Assembly (NCBI RefSeq): GCF_041146395.1
Contig: NC_090989.1
Span: forward strand, 244,456,843 to 244,520,842
Direction of reading: 5' to 3'
Origin: Eulemur rufifrons
Taxonomy: Eukaryota; Chordata; Mammalia; Primates; Lemuridae
Length of the DNA: 64,000 bases
Part shown: piece after piece, positions 21,715-32,499 of the stretch
Position numbering within the stretch: the stretch's first letter is position 1
How the letters are laid out: the number at the start of each line of letters is the position of its first letter
Translations under genes and position numbers: made by a program
The notes under the pieces: generated by a model
Seen by the model: only the letters and a program-made list of their open reading frames with translations
Databases searched by the model: none
Told to the model about the DNA's origin: nothing

Positions 21715-22375
21715 TCCATGTTATTCCTTTGTCCTCCCGGCTCATCAGGACAGAAAGCCCACTCCAGAGTGGTACAGCCAAGACACAAGGCTACCTTCCT
21801 CCCCAACTCCCATCAAGGGGGCTATTTTCCTGGTATAGGCAGGTTGCCAACATTTCTTATCTTTCCTCCAACTTCTTGCTCCTGAGGCTAAGTTCCAGGC
21901 GAAAGAGGCCAAGTAGTAGAGGCTCCCTTCTTTCACCCAGTCCCCATTTGTGGGACAGAGGCTTTACCTTGGGCTTGGAACTGCTGAGAATATTTGGGGT
22001 CTGATTGCTGTTGCCTGGGCTTGTGGAGTAGGGATTCCACATTAAGAAAGGCAAATCAGGGAGATCTGGATCTGTTACCCTTTCAATTCGCCAAGATCTC
22101 AGTTTCTAAAGTGAACATGCCACTTGGAAAGAAGTGCACCATTATTCTTGCCTCCAGCACCAGACCAGTGAGTGGTTCAGGAATTTTGTCCAGGGATAGA
22201 AGTAAAAGCATGACTAGAATAGATAGCTTCAAGTCCCTCCCGCAAAAGAGCTTACTTTCTCTGTAAAAGTGTAGAGAAGTTCTAACCTAAGGGTATTCTC
22301 AAAGAGTGGGAATTGTGGTAAGAAGCAATTGGAAAGAAATTGATATATTCATTGGAGACACAGGCTAAACTCAAC
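21715..22375 (+). mobile_element. Old L1M 5'UTR segment
   Basis: The segment is distinctly richer in GC than its flanks and carries 'caaggctaccttcctcccca', 'gctcctgaggctaagttcca', 'cacccagtccccatttgtgg' and 'gaaagaagtgcaccattatt'. I recognise these as the L1M-type 5'UTR in sense orientation. In an intact element this region is the internal promoter. Short frames on both strands (60-91 codons) are by-products of base composition. It is followed within about 10 bp by ORF2 C-terminal sequence in the same orientation, so the element lacks its centre. Confidence 0.6.
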
Positions 22376-22379
22376 TGAT

Positions 22380-22545
22380 TTGAAAATTTATGTCCAGACA
22401 CATATCTGCATGTGCATGTTTACTGCAGCTTTATTCATAATCACCTAAAACTGGAAGTACCCAAGATTGCTTTGATCAGAGAAATGATAACACATTGTGG
22501 TACATCCATATAACAGTATATTATTTACTTATAAAAATAAAATTT
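22380..22545 (+). mobile_element. L1 ORF2 C-terminal fragment
   Basis: Blocks 'gtttactgcagctttattca', 'cacctaaaactggaagtacc' and 'cattgtggtacatccatata' are the conserved L1 ORF2 C-terminal coding region in sense orientation. It follows the 5'UTR-like segment directly and could be the other end of the same internally deleted L1, or an independent insertion. Confidence 0.75.
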
Positions 22546-22552
22546 CTTAAGA

Positions 22553-22592
22553 AGGCCCACCTCAGACTTACTGAATCAGAATCTCCATTGTA
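22553..22592 (-). repeat. MER5-type DNA transposon fragment
   Basis: 'ggcccacctcagacttactg' followed by 'aatcagaatctcc' matches the reversed 'ctgattcagtaggtctgggg' block of MER5-like hAT elements. Only this internal block is recognisable. Confidence 0.5.
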
Positions 22593-23285
22593 TCGATATT
22601 CCCAGAGCATTTATGAGCACATTAAACTGAGCTAAGTTGCTTCTGCCTCTTTAAAATTCATTCTGTTCATTCATTTCCTATGGTCCTTTCTTTCCCCAAG
22701 CACTTTTTTTTTCATTTATCTTATCTACTGGTGACTCACACAGACATTTGTGTTTGCACCCTCTGCTAACTGTCAATTAACTGGAGATTCTAACCACGTA
22801 TATCATGATGCACCTCCTATTGGTAAGAGCAAGTCTTCAAAAGTATTGGTCCTTAGTTCCAGTTAAGATCTATTCAGAAAGCAGAAAGAACTAAAACTAA
22901 GCTAACTGGTGAAGGGCCAGAAAGTTAGCAGTTGATTCCTGTTACAATTTGGCCATTTTTACATTAACCTTTTTTGCTTTAGAGCCAGAAAGATTATTGA
23001 TAATTCCCCCACCTTTCTGAGGATTTCAATAAACTGCTAACTTTAACCATGTGTATATACAACTAGTATTTACCCGTCTTAAAATGTAGGATTATTTTTT
23101 ATTACTAAAACTGTCCAGCAGAATATTCTTTGGGCTATCTTATTGGAGGGAGATATGTTCAGTCTATCTTAGTCTTAGTGTTTTGGAAATCCTTATCTTG
23201 GTGCATAATATCTTCTTAGAAAAACATCAAAAATCTTTCCTTTACTGATAAAAGTTAGGGATGAACTTACATTAACTGAATGTTT
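22593..23285. other. Unassigned DNA
   Basis: Nothing recognised in this stretch. Confidence 0.4.
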
Positions 23286-23289
23286 AAAG

Positions 23290-23455
23290 AATATTGCTAT
23301 TACCATTGTGTTGAAGATGACTAAACTTAAGCTCAGGAAGCTTAGATGCCTAACAACAGCAGGGTGGCAAGGCTATGATTTGAACAACTGTTGAACAATT
23401 CCAACGACCATGTGATTAACCACTCTGCTATAATGCTTCTCTTGAGTTTCTGTCA
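23290..23455 (-). repeat. MIR SINE
   Basis: Reverse-oriented MIR core: 'gatgactaaacttaagctca', 'ggaagcttagatgcctaaca', 'acagcagggtggcaaggcta', 'tgatttgaaca' and 'ccactctgctataatgcttc' keep the order of the reversed consensus. Confidence 0.7.
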
Positions 23456-23537
23456 AGAAAGAAAGAGAAGGAGAAAGAGAGAGAGGAAGGAAGGAAGGAA
23501 GGGAAAGAGAAATAAGGAGATGGAAAAAGGATTATGT
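23456..23537 (+). repeat. Purine-rich (GAAA/GGAA)n tract
   Basis: Nearly pure purine sequence of gaaa, gaga and ggaa units with several consecutive ggaa copies. It directly follows the MIR relic. Confidence 0.85.
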
Positions 23538-23755
23538 TCCTACTTCTGTATTTAATCTGTGATGGCTAGAAACCATTTAAAATTTGTTTATCATTTAGTT
23601 GTAGACCACTGGGCAAAAGGCATGAACATGTGCAGGTAAGATAATTGCAGATAAGCAATAATGCTCACACAGTATCATAAGCAAGTGAAAATATAGTTAG
23701 CCTTAAAGATATAGAATTAAATGTAAGAGATAAAAATTTTGAAAGAATACAGGAG

Positions 23756-24038
23756 GGGCTGGGGCCAGTGGCTCACACCTGTAATCTCAGCATTCTAGGA
23801 AGCCAAGGAGGGAAGATTGCTTGAGGTCAGGAGTTCAAGACCAGCTTGAGCAAGAGCAAGACCGATCTGTACTAAAAATAGAAAAAAAAAAGCTGGGCAT
23901 GGTGGTGAGCTGTAGGCCCAGGTACTGGGGAGGCAGAATCACCTGAGCCCAGGAGTTTTAAGTTGCAGTGAGCTATGATGATGCCAATTCACTCCAGCTG
24001 GGGCAACAGAGCAAGACTCTGCTTCAAAAAAAAAAAAA
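23756..24038 (+). mobile_element. Alu SINE dimer
   Basis: Starts 'gggctggggccagtggctca', includes 'gaggtcaggagttcaagacc' and 'ctgggcatggtggtgagctg', and ends 'caagactctgcttcaaaaaa'. A perfect 14-bp target-site duplication (aaagaatacaggag) lies at 23742-23755 and 24039-24052. It lacks the tatata-containing lemur linker, and part of the right arm ('ctactcgggaggctgaggc') is shortened, so it is an older subfamily or a variant. Confidence 0.95.
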
Positions 24039-24052
24039 AAAGAATACAGGAG

Positions 24053-24206
24053 AAAAATCTTTGTGGCCTTGGATTAGGCAAAAATTTTCTTGATATTAAG
24101 TCAACTAAAATATCCATAAAAAGAAAAAATAAATTAACAAATTATACTTTATAAAATTTAAATGTTTGTGCTTCAAATGAAAATGTCTTTTCATTAAGGA
24201 AATGAG
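24053..24206. other. Short unassigned spacer
   Basis: AT-rich spacer between the Alu and the next Alu fragment. Its 'aaaatgtcttttcattaagg' may be L1-derived, but this is not certain. Confidence 0.3.
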
Positions 24207-24295
24207 GGCCAGCTGAGGTGGCTCATGCCTGTAATCCCAGCACTTTGAGAGGCCAAGACCAGAGGATCACTTGAAGACACCAGGCTGGGCAACAT
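24207..24295 (+). mobile_element. Alu left-monomer fragment
   Basis: 'gggccagctgaggtggctca', 'tgcctgtaatcccagcactt' and 'caggctgggcaacat' are Alu left-arm sequence cut off after about 88 bp. It has no A-tail and abuts L1 sequence of opposite orientation, so the 3' part was lost or never copied (a free left monomer is also possible). Confidence 0.85.
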
Positions 24296-25005
24296 CTTTG
24301 CTGAATTGTCTTGGTGGCTTTGTTGAAAATCAATTGATAATAAATGTAAGGATTTATTTCTGAACTCCTAATTTTATCACATTGATCTGTATGTCTATGT
24401 CTATCCTAATACCAGTGCCACACTGTCTTGATTACTGTAGTTTTAGAATATATTTTGAAATTGAGAAGTTTAAGTCCTTCAAGTTTGTATAAAAATTATT
24501 TTAGCATGTGCTCTTTGCTTTTCCTAAGCTAAATTTTAGGATCAGCTTGTCAATTTCTAAAAAAAGAAAAAGTGGGAAATTTTGATAGGGATTATGTTAA
24601 ATCCATTGATAAATTTCAGGGGAATTGGCATCTTAACAATATTCAGTCTTCTAGTCCGTGATGTAGATCATATTTCTATTTATTTAGATCTCCTTTAATT
24701 TCTCTCAGCAGTGTTTTTCAGTTTTCAATGGATGTCTTGTACTTCCTTTGTTAAATTTATTTGTAAGTATTTAATTCATTTCTATTGTAAATAGAATTGT
24801 CTTCATCGTGCCCATTTTTGTTTCTTTATTGCTAGTATATTGAAATACCATTGTTTTTTTATACTGATCTAGAATTCTGTGACCTTCCTGAACTTGTTTA
24901 TTAAATCTAGTAGCTTTTGTGGATTCCTTGGACTTTTCTACATACAGAATCATGTCATCTGCAAATAAAGGCAGTTTTACTTTTTCCTTCTCCCCTGCAA
25001 CCCCC
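24296..25005 (-). mobile_element. L1 ORF2 fragment with reverse-transcriptase motif
   Basis: Minus-strand L1 ORF2 covering the reverse-transcriptase region. The frame at 24771-25037 contains PLFADDMILYVEK. The FADD at 24954-24965 is the metal-binding active-site motif of the polymerase (usual form FADD or YADD). Typical antisense L1 wording such as 'ccagtgccacactgtcttga' and 'ccattgataaatttcagggg' fills 24330-24650. It is truncated at both ends and broken by stops, so it makes no enzyme. The Alu fragment at its low-coordinate border marks a rearrangement or insertion edge. Confidence 0.9.
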
Positions 25006-25890
25006 CTAAAAAAAGATATAGAAGATAAAAGTACCAAGTTAAACTGGAAGAACTGTTCTGGAAGCCATGAAGCTTAAAAGTCTATGGAGAAGATGAAATC
25101 CAACCTATTAGAGCCAGACCCTTTTTCTGTTCTAGGAGACACAAGTGAAAAGTATTAAACTTATAAGAAACATCCAAATATATTCAACTTAAGAAAATTC
25201 ATATCCAGCTTCAACAGAATACAGCTGAATACATTCAACTTATTCAAACCCATCTACTCCAGCATGTGTGGCATAAACTCCAGAACTTTTTGTCTCATTC
25301 ACTAAACCATCCACCATTCTGGATAACAATTCAAATGGAAACAAATTTATATTCATTCTGTGCTTACAAACCAGTGTTAAATTCCCCGGTCTGAACTTTT
25401 TTTGTTAGCAACTACTATTTTGTCCCTAGTGGTGGTAGTGATTTGATCTTTTTGCTCAACATTCCCACACTGCCAATGAACAGCTATGAGATTTGCCTTC
25501 CCTGGTTGGATTTACAGTAACCCCCTCATTTGTGCTTTATTAGAAACTGCACTCCCATCTTATAGTGTAATTTTGTTCTCAGGAGTCTAGGCTTTCTTGC
25601 CAATTAACCTACATGTTATTCGGTTTCCAACTATAACTGTAAGTCAGCAGTGAGATTTTATTAAGCACCTATTCTTTTATTAGCATCATATTAGCATTAA
25701 GATGAAGGCTAGGAGATGTTTCCATGATTGCCATTTTAAGGCATTAATTACTTAATAAGTGTTTTGGAATATACATGTATTTATGAGTCAATTTATATTC
25801 TTATGAATGTGTAGTATATGTGTGTTTTTAAAATTTTTTATTATGTGTTTACAGCCTGTTTCTAAACAGAACTTGATTTTTATATCAGAG
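25006..25890. other. Unassigned DNA
   Basis: Nothing I can name. A somewhat less AT-rich patch (25060-25640) has no long open frame. Confidence 0.4.
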
Positions 25891-25894
25891 AAGA

Positions 25895-26025
25895 AAAAAT
25901 AGAAAATTATTTTTAACCCTTTTATTGATATGTGATTGGCATACAAAAACCTGTAGATATTGATGTGCATGGAGATAAGTATATAACCATAAAATCATCA
26001 AACCATTATCACTGCTAAATAGCAA
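25895..26025 (-). repeat. Possible L1M 3'UTR relic
   Basis: 'ttttattgatatgtgattgg', 'catacaaaaacctgtagata' and 'aaccataaaatcatcaaacc' resemble the reversed L1M 3'UTR ('tttattgagatataattcac'). The match is weak. Confidence 0.4.
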
Positions 26026-26934
26026 ATTTTTGAATGAAAATTTTTTCCTACTATTATTAAAAAGTGAGCATTCTAATTAAGGCAAAGTGTTGACTGAGCC
26101 TAAGGCTCTGACGTGAAATGGAAGGCAGTAAAAACTCAAACAAAATAATTATTAATGAACTTTATTTATATTAAAGAAGGAAGAAAACTTACATAAGAAA
26201 ATGATTAGTTTGGACAGATGAAAAGTAAGAAAATCCAAATTAATGCATTTGCAAATTGCTCTGCTATCTTATGTAGATCAATGATCAATCGTCTTTCGAT
26301 CTTGCCCTTTCAGATCAGCATATTTGTACCAATTTACATTTGGTTTTAGTAAAAGAACACATATTTACATAGAGAAACACAGTTGTGTGACAAGTTTGTT
26401 AATAGGTCGGGAGCCCAGTTAACAAACAAGATAATTGTGTGGATCTAAGTTAGCTTTTCATTCAATGATTCTTAGCATTTTGTCCCTCATTCCTTTTGTC
26501 ATGCATTTGACTTTCTTATGAAATAGACATTCCCTCAAGTCACCTATAAGACCACTCCTTCTATGAAACTACCACTTAATTCTGTTTAGTGATGTCTTTC
26601 TAATTAATATGAGTCTATATATTCATCATTTTTTGAATGTCTCTAGCATTAATTATACATCACTTTTCATTATTTAACTTTAAAATGTCTATATTGTCAT
26701 CCTGAAAATACTGGGATTATTGTACTAGAATGTTTTATGATTTGTGGCTTTTGCAGAAAATTTGTGCTCTCTATAATATTTTTATTAGTCATCCGGCACT
26801 CCTTGACTAACGTCTCCTACTTGGTGTTAGTACTTTTTTTATATATCTCTATTCTCTTGACCATTCTAACCTGTTCACATTCAGGTTTTTTCTTCTTTAA
26901 TTCAATAGCTTTCTTATTTCAATTCTTTGGCATG
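26026..26934. other. Unassigned AT-rich DNA
   Basis: No recognisable gene or repeat. The 66-codon frame at 26737-26937 is hydrophobic only because the sequence is T-rich. Confidence 0.4.
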
Positions 26935-27165
26935 TAATTTATTGTGTTTCTGTTATAAGTTTACATGTCTGCCTAGATATTTTTAAGGGAAGGGACCCTG
27001 TCCTCGATTTATTTTACAATAATTTGACATTCACTGAGAATTTTTTATGATGCCAGGTATCATTCTTTTTCCTAACACATACCAGAGGATTTAGCAAATT
27101 ATAAGCACTTAGTACTAGATGTGTTGCAATTAATAGATGTATAAATGAATGAAAAATTGCAAATC
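26935..27165 (+). repeat. L2 LINE 3' end relic
   Basis: 'aagggaagggaccctgtcct', 'cgatttattttacaataatt', 'catactag/agcacttagtac'-like wording and the tail 'atgtataaatgaatgaa' follow the L2 3' end ('gggaccgtgtcttattt ... aataaatgaatgaa'). Confidence 0.5.
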
Positions 27166-29460
27166 TACCTGAGCATCACATAAAATGTAGTGATTATTAA
27201 TTTTAAAAATAATAAAATATTCATTAAGCATCAATAAATAGGAGTGACTTATCTGGTAACTTTCCTTTTAAGTCTTCATATGGTGACTGGTCTAGTGTAT
27301 ACTAGGAATGTTCATTGAAAACTTGCTGACAAGTTAGAGGTTATAGTCTTTTTAGAGAAGTAATGATTTAACATTTAAAGTGTCAACTATGTGCAAATCA
27401 CCCTGCTATGCATTTAGAATAAAAATATTGTGAAAGTTTAGCCCCAGTATTTAAACGACTTATAATCAAGTGTAAGAATGTACTTGTATAAGCAGATACT
27501 GTCACTAATTTATTGGTACTATAAGCACCACAACATCATACCTAAACTCCAGGAGGACAAAAAGGGGACACTCAGAAAAGTTTTCCAGATACTCACATTG
27601 TGATTTTTTTTCTCAGTGACATTTGATGCAATTTGTCATTTTGGAAGCTTTCTGGTAAAAGGACACCCCTGAAACAAACCATGTCTCTGAATGAGGTGAT
27701 TAAGTTTCTTCTGTGGGATTTGCTCCTTTATATCCAAGTCAACACTGGCCTAAACATTGGGTTAAATAATGCTACATGGGTCAGGCTCATAGGCCCCCAT
27801 GTTGGATAAATGTCTAAATGTATATAAATCACATTAGATACACTGTGATAGAATCCAGAACTGAATGATTAGATGTGTGGAAAGCGTAATTTCACTTTTG
27901 GGAGGAAGTAGTCTGTTTTAGGGCAATCCCATAATTGTAATGGGAATAAAGAATCATTAAATAAAGGCACAGAATCTCTTCCTTTTCCTCACTTTGCCTG
28001 CTAGTGATTATAGTCATCTAGTTGGCCAGCCCAGAGTGCTTCTTTCTTTGCCATATTTATTTTTCCATCATTTGACATGACAAAAAAATTGTCATTAGTG
28101 CTAGAATACTGAGACAGGATAATAGTTTGCCACTTTGAAAGGAAATGTCTCTAGAGCTTTGCTGGTGGGAGATCAGAGTCTTGTCAAAACATTCTATTCT
28201 ATAGGATTAATCACTTAAATATGTTGGAATACTTCCATTTATAGAACTCTCCTGTGACTTATATGCAGTGATATTCAGGTACTGACAAATGGATTGATAA
28301 AATCTTTCTGTGGCTTAATGATTGAAGTAGAGCAAGCCAGGCTAAGTCTATTTTTGCCTGAGCTATATAGGCACAGATTGGGTTTAAGGGGGCCAACCAT
28401 TCCTTCTTTGGGTTTTCCTTGCATCCTATGAATCTAAATAACTTTTTAAAATAATAGGCAGTGAATTTTTTGAAATGTGAATATTTATTTTACACACATA
28501 TTGCATGGGATTATGTTTTTCATATGCTAGAACATATCACTACACCAAGTGCTATGGAAGATAATGCATTTCATAATTCCAGGTAGTCTCCAGAAATTTT
28601 CCAGACACTTCTTGTTAACCAACTTCTGTTGCAATTAACATGAGCTGTAACCCTTTTCTCAAAAGATATTCCTTATAATCACTCTAGCACAACACTACAT
28701 TAAGATTTTCCATTCAAGACGGCAGTCTGTACAAAGATATTGGCTAGCCTCCATAATGAGAATACATTATAGTAGAGATATATAAACCACTTAAGTAAAG
28801 AGAATGGGAAGGAAATCACTTAGCGAAATTTTATATTTTACAAAAAGATAAAAGGGACTTTTGTTTCCATTAATCATGATTTAATTGGCAAATGAATAGC
28901 CCTCCCAGTGAGAACTAAAATATTTGAAAAAAAAAAAGAAACAACTATATTCAGAAATTGGACAACAGACAAGGAATGGAAACAAAAGAAATGATCCTTA
29001 CTATTACCCTGGCTTCCTGCCTGGAGACATTTTCAGAAACCTGCCACAGGGAGGAGGAAAACAAAGCAGAGCACAGTAGTTGTGCGAGTTGAAGAGATTG
29101 AATTAATTCACAGTTCAGCAAGTCCAAGACACTGGAATTTGTAGGAAAGATTATGGAGACGAGGAAGTTCTATAGAATAATTGCTTCAGAAACCTGCATG
29201 GGTGTCCACTTGCATCTGTTACTAAATAGCACATTCATAGATTGAAACTACAAGACAAAGCAAAGAACTATCAAAATGCTATCAAATAAAATTGCCCCAA
29301 AATACAAAATGTTAGAAAATATTCAAGTTCTAATGAGCCAGAATAGAGAGACTTTATTGAATCTTAGGACGTTCAGTAGAGGCTACAGAAAGATCATGCT
29401 TTTTAGGAAAACTAAATTAGCCCTGTATACTCAAGACAGACCCTAACAAAGCTTTAAAAA
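27166..29460. other. Unassigned DNA
   Basis: A faint MIR-like stretch sits near 27350-27430. Apart from that I see no gene, RNA or repeat that I can name in these 2.3 kb. Confidence 0.4.
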
Positions 29461-29524
29461 AAAAAAACCTCAAGGGGATCAAGCTTCTGTACAATTAATT
29501 GTCTTAAAAACTACTAAATACTTT

Positions 29525-30722
29525 TTAAAGAAAGATGACATTGCAACAGGGGGAGCAGTTTGAGCCAAGAAGTTCATGAGCAACCTTTTTCTCTCCAGAG
29601 GGTATGTGCTCTAGGCCAAGGTCCCCACACATAGTGGGGCTGCACCTCTTCCTTTGAGGACTTGTGGTCAAACAAGGGTACACAATCTTGGAATTCCTGC
29701 TGGTGTTTGTGTAGATGCACACTAGCGGGTCAGACACATAGACTGGGGAGAGGTTAGAAATCTGGACTTGGGTGGTGAGGGAGCACACATGGACAGAACT
29801 GACAGGAGTGTGCTGTGGAGGTCCAAGGAGTGGCGATTTGGGGAATGACCACCCCTCCCTGCAGAAAAACTGCGCTGCTGAATTAGGACTGAAAGATCCC
29901 AGCATGGGGCTTTAGCACTCAAGAGTTTAGGTTCCTCCACCATGAACATCCCCGCCCTCATTTGGGGAGGGCACCAGTGGCTCCCCCCAGTGGCTGGAAA
30001 ACAACTTCTGAGCCCTGTCAAGGCTTTGAGAAGCCTTTCAGGCTCCCACAACCTAGCCTTCCTGCTCCTGCTACCTCAGTGGTGGTGTAGATCAAGCAAC
30101 CTCCTGGGAGCTACAGGGTCTCTGCTAAAGCTTGGGGCACTCAAGTACTCCACCTGGGGGACCAGAGTCTGCCAAAGGCACAAAAGAACATCTCGGCTTC
30201 TGGCTCCTTCATGCAAACATCAACCAATGACAGGGAAAACTACATAACTCGTCACAGCATCTTCCAAACTGAAGCAAACAGGGCATGGCTCACAAGCACC
30301 ACCTGCAATATCAGGGGTTAAATTGGGGGACCCAATGCAATTCACACTGCTGAGAAGAAGTTAAAACAGCAGGACAGAAGCAAACCGAGAGGATCATCAA
30401 ACCTGCTTGAGTACTCCATAGGCAACTCAAGACCAGCATTCTTCTCCCTGTCAGGGATTGATCTTTGTGGTCCTGGGAACAGACCCACAAGCCAAACCTT
30501 TCACCCCCAGGACGCAATCAAGAGGCCAGATGAAAAGAAATCAGTGAAAGAACTCTGGAAATATGAAAAATCAGAGCAGAAGCACACCCCCAAAAGGAAA
30601 CAACAAATCTTTACCAATGGATGCCAACCAAAACGAAAATATCAAAACAACAGATAAAGAATTCCAAATTTCGATGATAAGGAAGCTCAATGAAATACAA
30701 GGGAAAATGGAAAATTTAAACA
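29525..30722 (+). mobile_element. Old L1 5'UTR and ORF1 start
   Basis: About 1 kb of relatively GC-rich 5'UTR-like sequence leads into an ORF1 start at 30563. The encoded peptide has a polar, coiled-coil-like N-terminus (TTDKEFQISMIRKLNEIQ), as in ancient L1 ORF1 RNA-binding proteins. The usual ORF1 RRM and C-terminal domains are missing: the reading frame passes directly into ORF2 C-terminal sequence near 30722. Frames of 68-126 codons over 29525-30517 on both strands are composition shadows. In an intact L1 this region is the internal promoter. Confidence 0.65.
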
Positions 30723-31640
30723 AACACCTTTCAAAAGAATACATACAAATGGCAACATGTTCATTAAAAAAAGTGCTCACATCACTATTCATTAGAGAAC
30801 TGCAAACTAAAACCACAATGAGATGTCACTTCATACCTGTTTGGTTTTCATCAAAAACATGAAACATAAGTGTTGGTAAAGATGCAGAGAAAAGGGAATC
30901 CTTATACACTGTTGGTGGGAATATATATTATTATAGCCATTATTTAAAATGGTATGGAGTTTCCCCAAAAACCTAAAAATAGAACTACCAAATGATCCAG
31001 CAATCTGACTCCTGGTTATTTATCCAAAGAAATTGAAATCAGTATGTCAAAGGGATATTTGCATTTCCATATTCACAATAGCCAAGACATGGAGTCAACA
31101 TAAGTGTCCATTTATGAATGAATGAATGGATAAAGTGTGGTATATATTTACAATGGAATACTATTCAGCCTTAAAAAAAGAAAGAAAATCTGTCATTTGC
31201 AACAATGTGGATGAACCTGGAGGACATTATGCTAAGTTAAGTAAGGAAGAATCTAAAAAGTTGGACTTGAATAAGTAGAGAGGAGAATGATGGTTACCAG
31301 AGGATGGAGGTAGGGGACACATAGGAAGAGAATAGGAAGTTGCTGCTCAAATGGTACAAGGTATCAGTTAGATAGAGGGGGAGTAAGTTTTGAGATCTAT
31401 TGCACAGCAAGGTGAGGATAGTCAACAATAATGTATTATATGTTTCAAAATATAAGAGAGTAAATTTCAAATGCCTTGCCACAAGAAATAAGAAAGTGAG
31501 GTGATGGATATATTAATTAGCTTTATTTAATCATTTACATTGTATGCATATATCATAAACATCACTTTGTACCCCATAAGTGTATACAACTATGATGTCA
31601 ATTAAAATAATATTAATAAAAAAAACTTTAAATTAAATGT
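30723..31640 (+). mobile_element. L1 ORF2 C-terminus and 3'UTR
   Basis: 'cctttcaaaagaatacatac', 'actgcaaactaaaaccacaa' and 'caatgagatgtcacttcata' open the ORF2 C-terminal part (peptide RELQTKTTMRCHFIPV). It runs through 'caatggaatactattcagcc', 'gatgaacctggaggacatta' and 'atgatggttaccagaggatg' to a 3'UTR ending 'accccataagtgtatacaac' and an A-rich tail. It is in the same orientation and frame as the ORF1 start just upstream, so about 3.5-4 kb of a normal L1 (rest of ORF1, endonuclease, reverse transcriptase) is absent. Confidence 0.85.
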
Positions 31641-31837
31641 AACAAAAAACCCAAGCAACAGAATTGTTTATAATCAACAGACCCTCACTACAGAAACTAG
31701 CAACGGAGGACACTGGGGAGAAGAGAGATTATTTTAAAGAAAACGTTTTGACTACAAGAAGTGACTTTGAAGAATTTGGTGACATGTAGACAAATTTATT
31801 CAACAAATTTCTAAAATAATTATTATAATATCTAATG
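31641..31837. other. Spacer, possibly L1-derived
   Basis: 'caacagaccctcactacaga' resembles ancient L1 ORF1-region wording, but the match is too short to classify. Confidence 0.3.
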
Positions 31838-32085
31838 AATAATATTTGATAGCACTTAACAAAGTAACTATAGTCAACAATAAGTTATGGTATACTTTAA
31901 AATAACTAAAAGGGTGGAATTGGAATATTCCTAACACAAAGAAATGATAAATGCTTGAGGTGATGGATACCCCAACTACCCTGATTTGATTATCACATAT
32001 TGTATGCCTGTATCAAAACATCACATGTATCCCATAAATATATACAACTAATATACCTGTAATAAATATATATAAAAAGTAAAAC
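31838..32085 (+). mobile_element. L1M 3'UTR, second copy
   Basis: A second L1 3' end in the same orientation: 'aactatagtcaacaataagt', 'cacaaagaaatgataaatgc', 'gaggtgatggataccccaac' and 'catcacatgtatcccataaa', then a poor A-rich tail. The first 3'UTR at 31.4-31.6 kb holds corresponding blocks, so two L1 termini lie 450 bp apart. Confidence 0.75.
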
Positions 32086-32089
32086 AAAG

Positions 32090-32499
32090 ATGTAGGAGAT
32101 AACTAAAAAACCAAAAGAATGATACCATATAGCATGAAAATTAAGGAGTGAAAAAGCCCTAAGGTCACTGTATCTTTGAGGAGGATGGTAAGGATTTGAT
32201 TAATCTTAAATTATGTTTAGTATGCATCTGTAAATTTCAGGCAAAAGGTCTAACACAGTGTTTACAAGGACCAAATAAGCAAAAGGGAAAACATGAAAGA
32301 ACTTTTTGCATGTTTGTCTGTAGTGTTTTTTCTTCGTTCAAAATAGAGAGAGTGTTTAGGTTGGTTCAGAAGAAGATTAAAATGCAAGTATTTAAAAAGA
32401 TATTCCAGGAAAAACCAGTAAGGTTGTGAAGAGGTACAAAAGGGGATGGAAGACAGCCAACAAAGAGTGTGTTATTAAGCATGTTAACTCTGTGGGAAA
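32090..32499 (+). repeat. Possible L1/HAL1 inter-ORF relic
   Basis: 'taaattatgtttagtatgca' and 'tctgtaaatttcaggcaaaa' resemble the region downstream of ORF1 in old L1M/HAL1 elements. Only a weak call is possible. The 77-codon frame at 32196-32429 is not a recognised protein. Confidence 0.35.

Noticed and set aside
21729..22266. Cluster of 60-91 codon overlapping frames
   Set aside because: Same reason: L1M-type 5'UTR composition produces open frames on both strands.
24954..24965. FADD motif as evidence of a functional reverse transcriptase gene
   Set aside because: The motif is real, but the L1 fragment is truncated at both ends and interrupted by stops.
29525..30517. Several 68-126 codon frames on both strands in a GC-richer block, looking like exons
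   Set aside because: The block is best explained as an L1 5'UTR leading into an ORF1 start; the frames overlap on both strands and have no domain.
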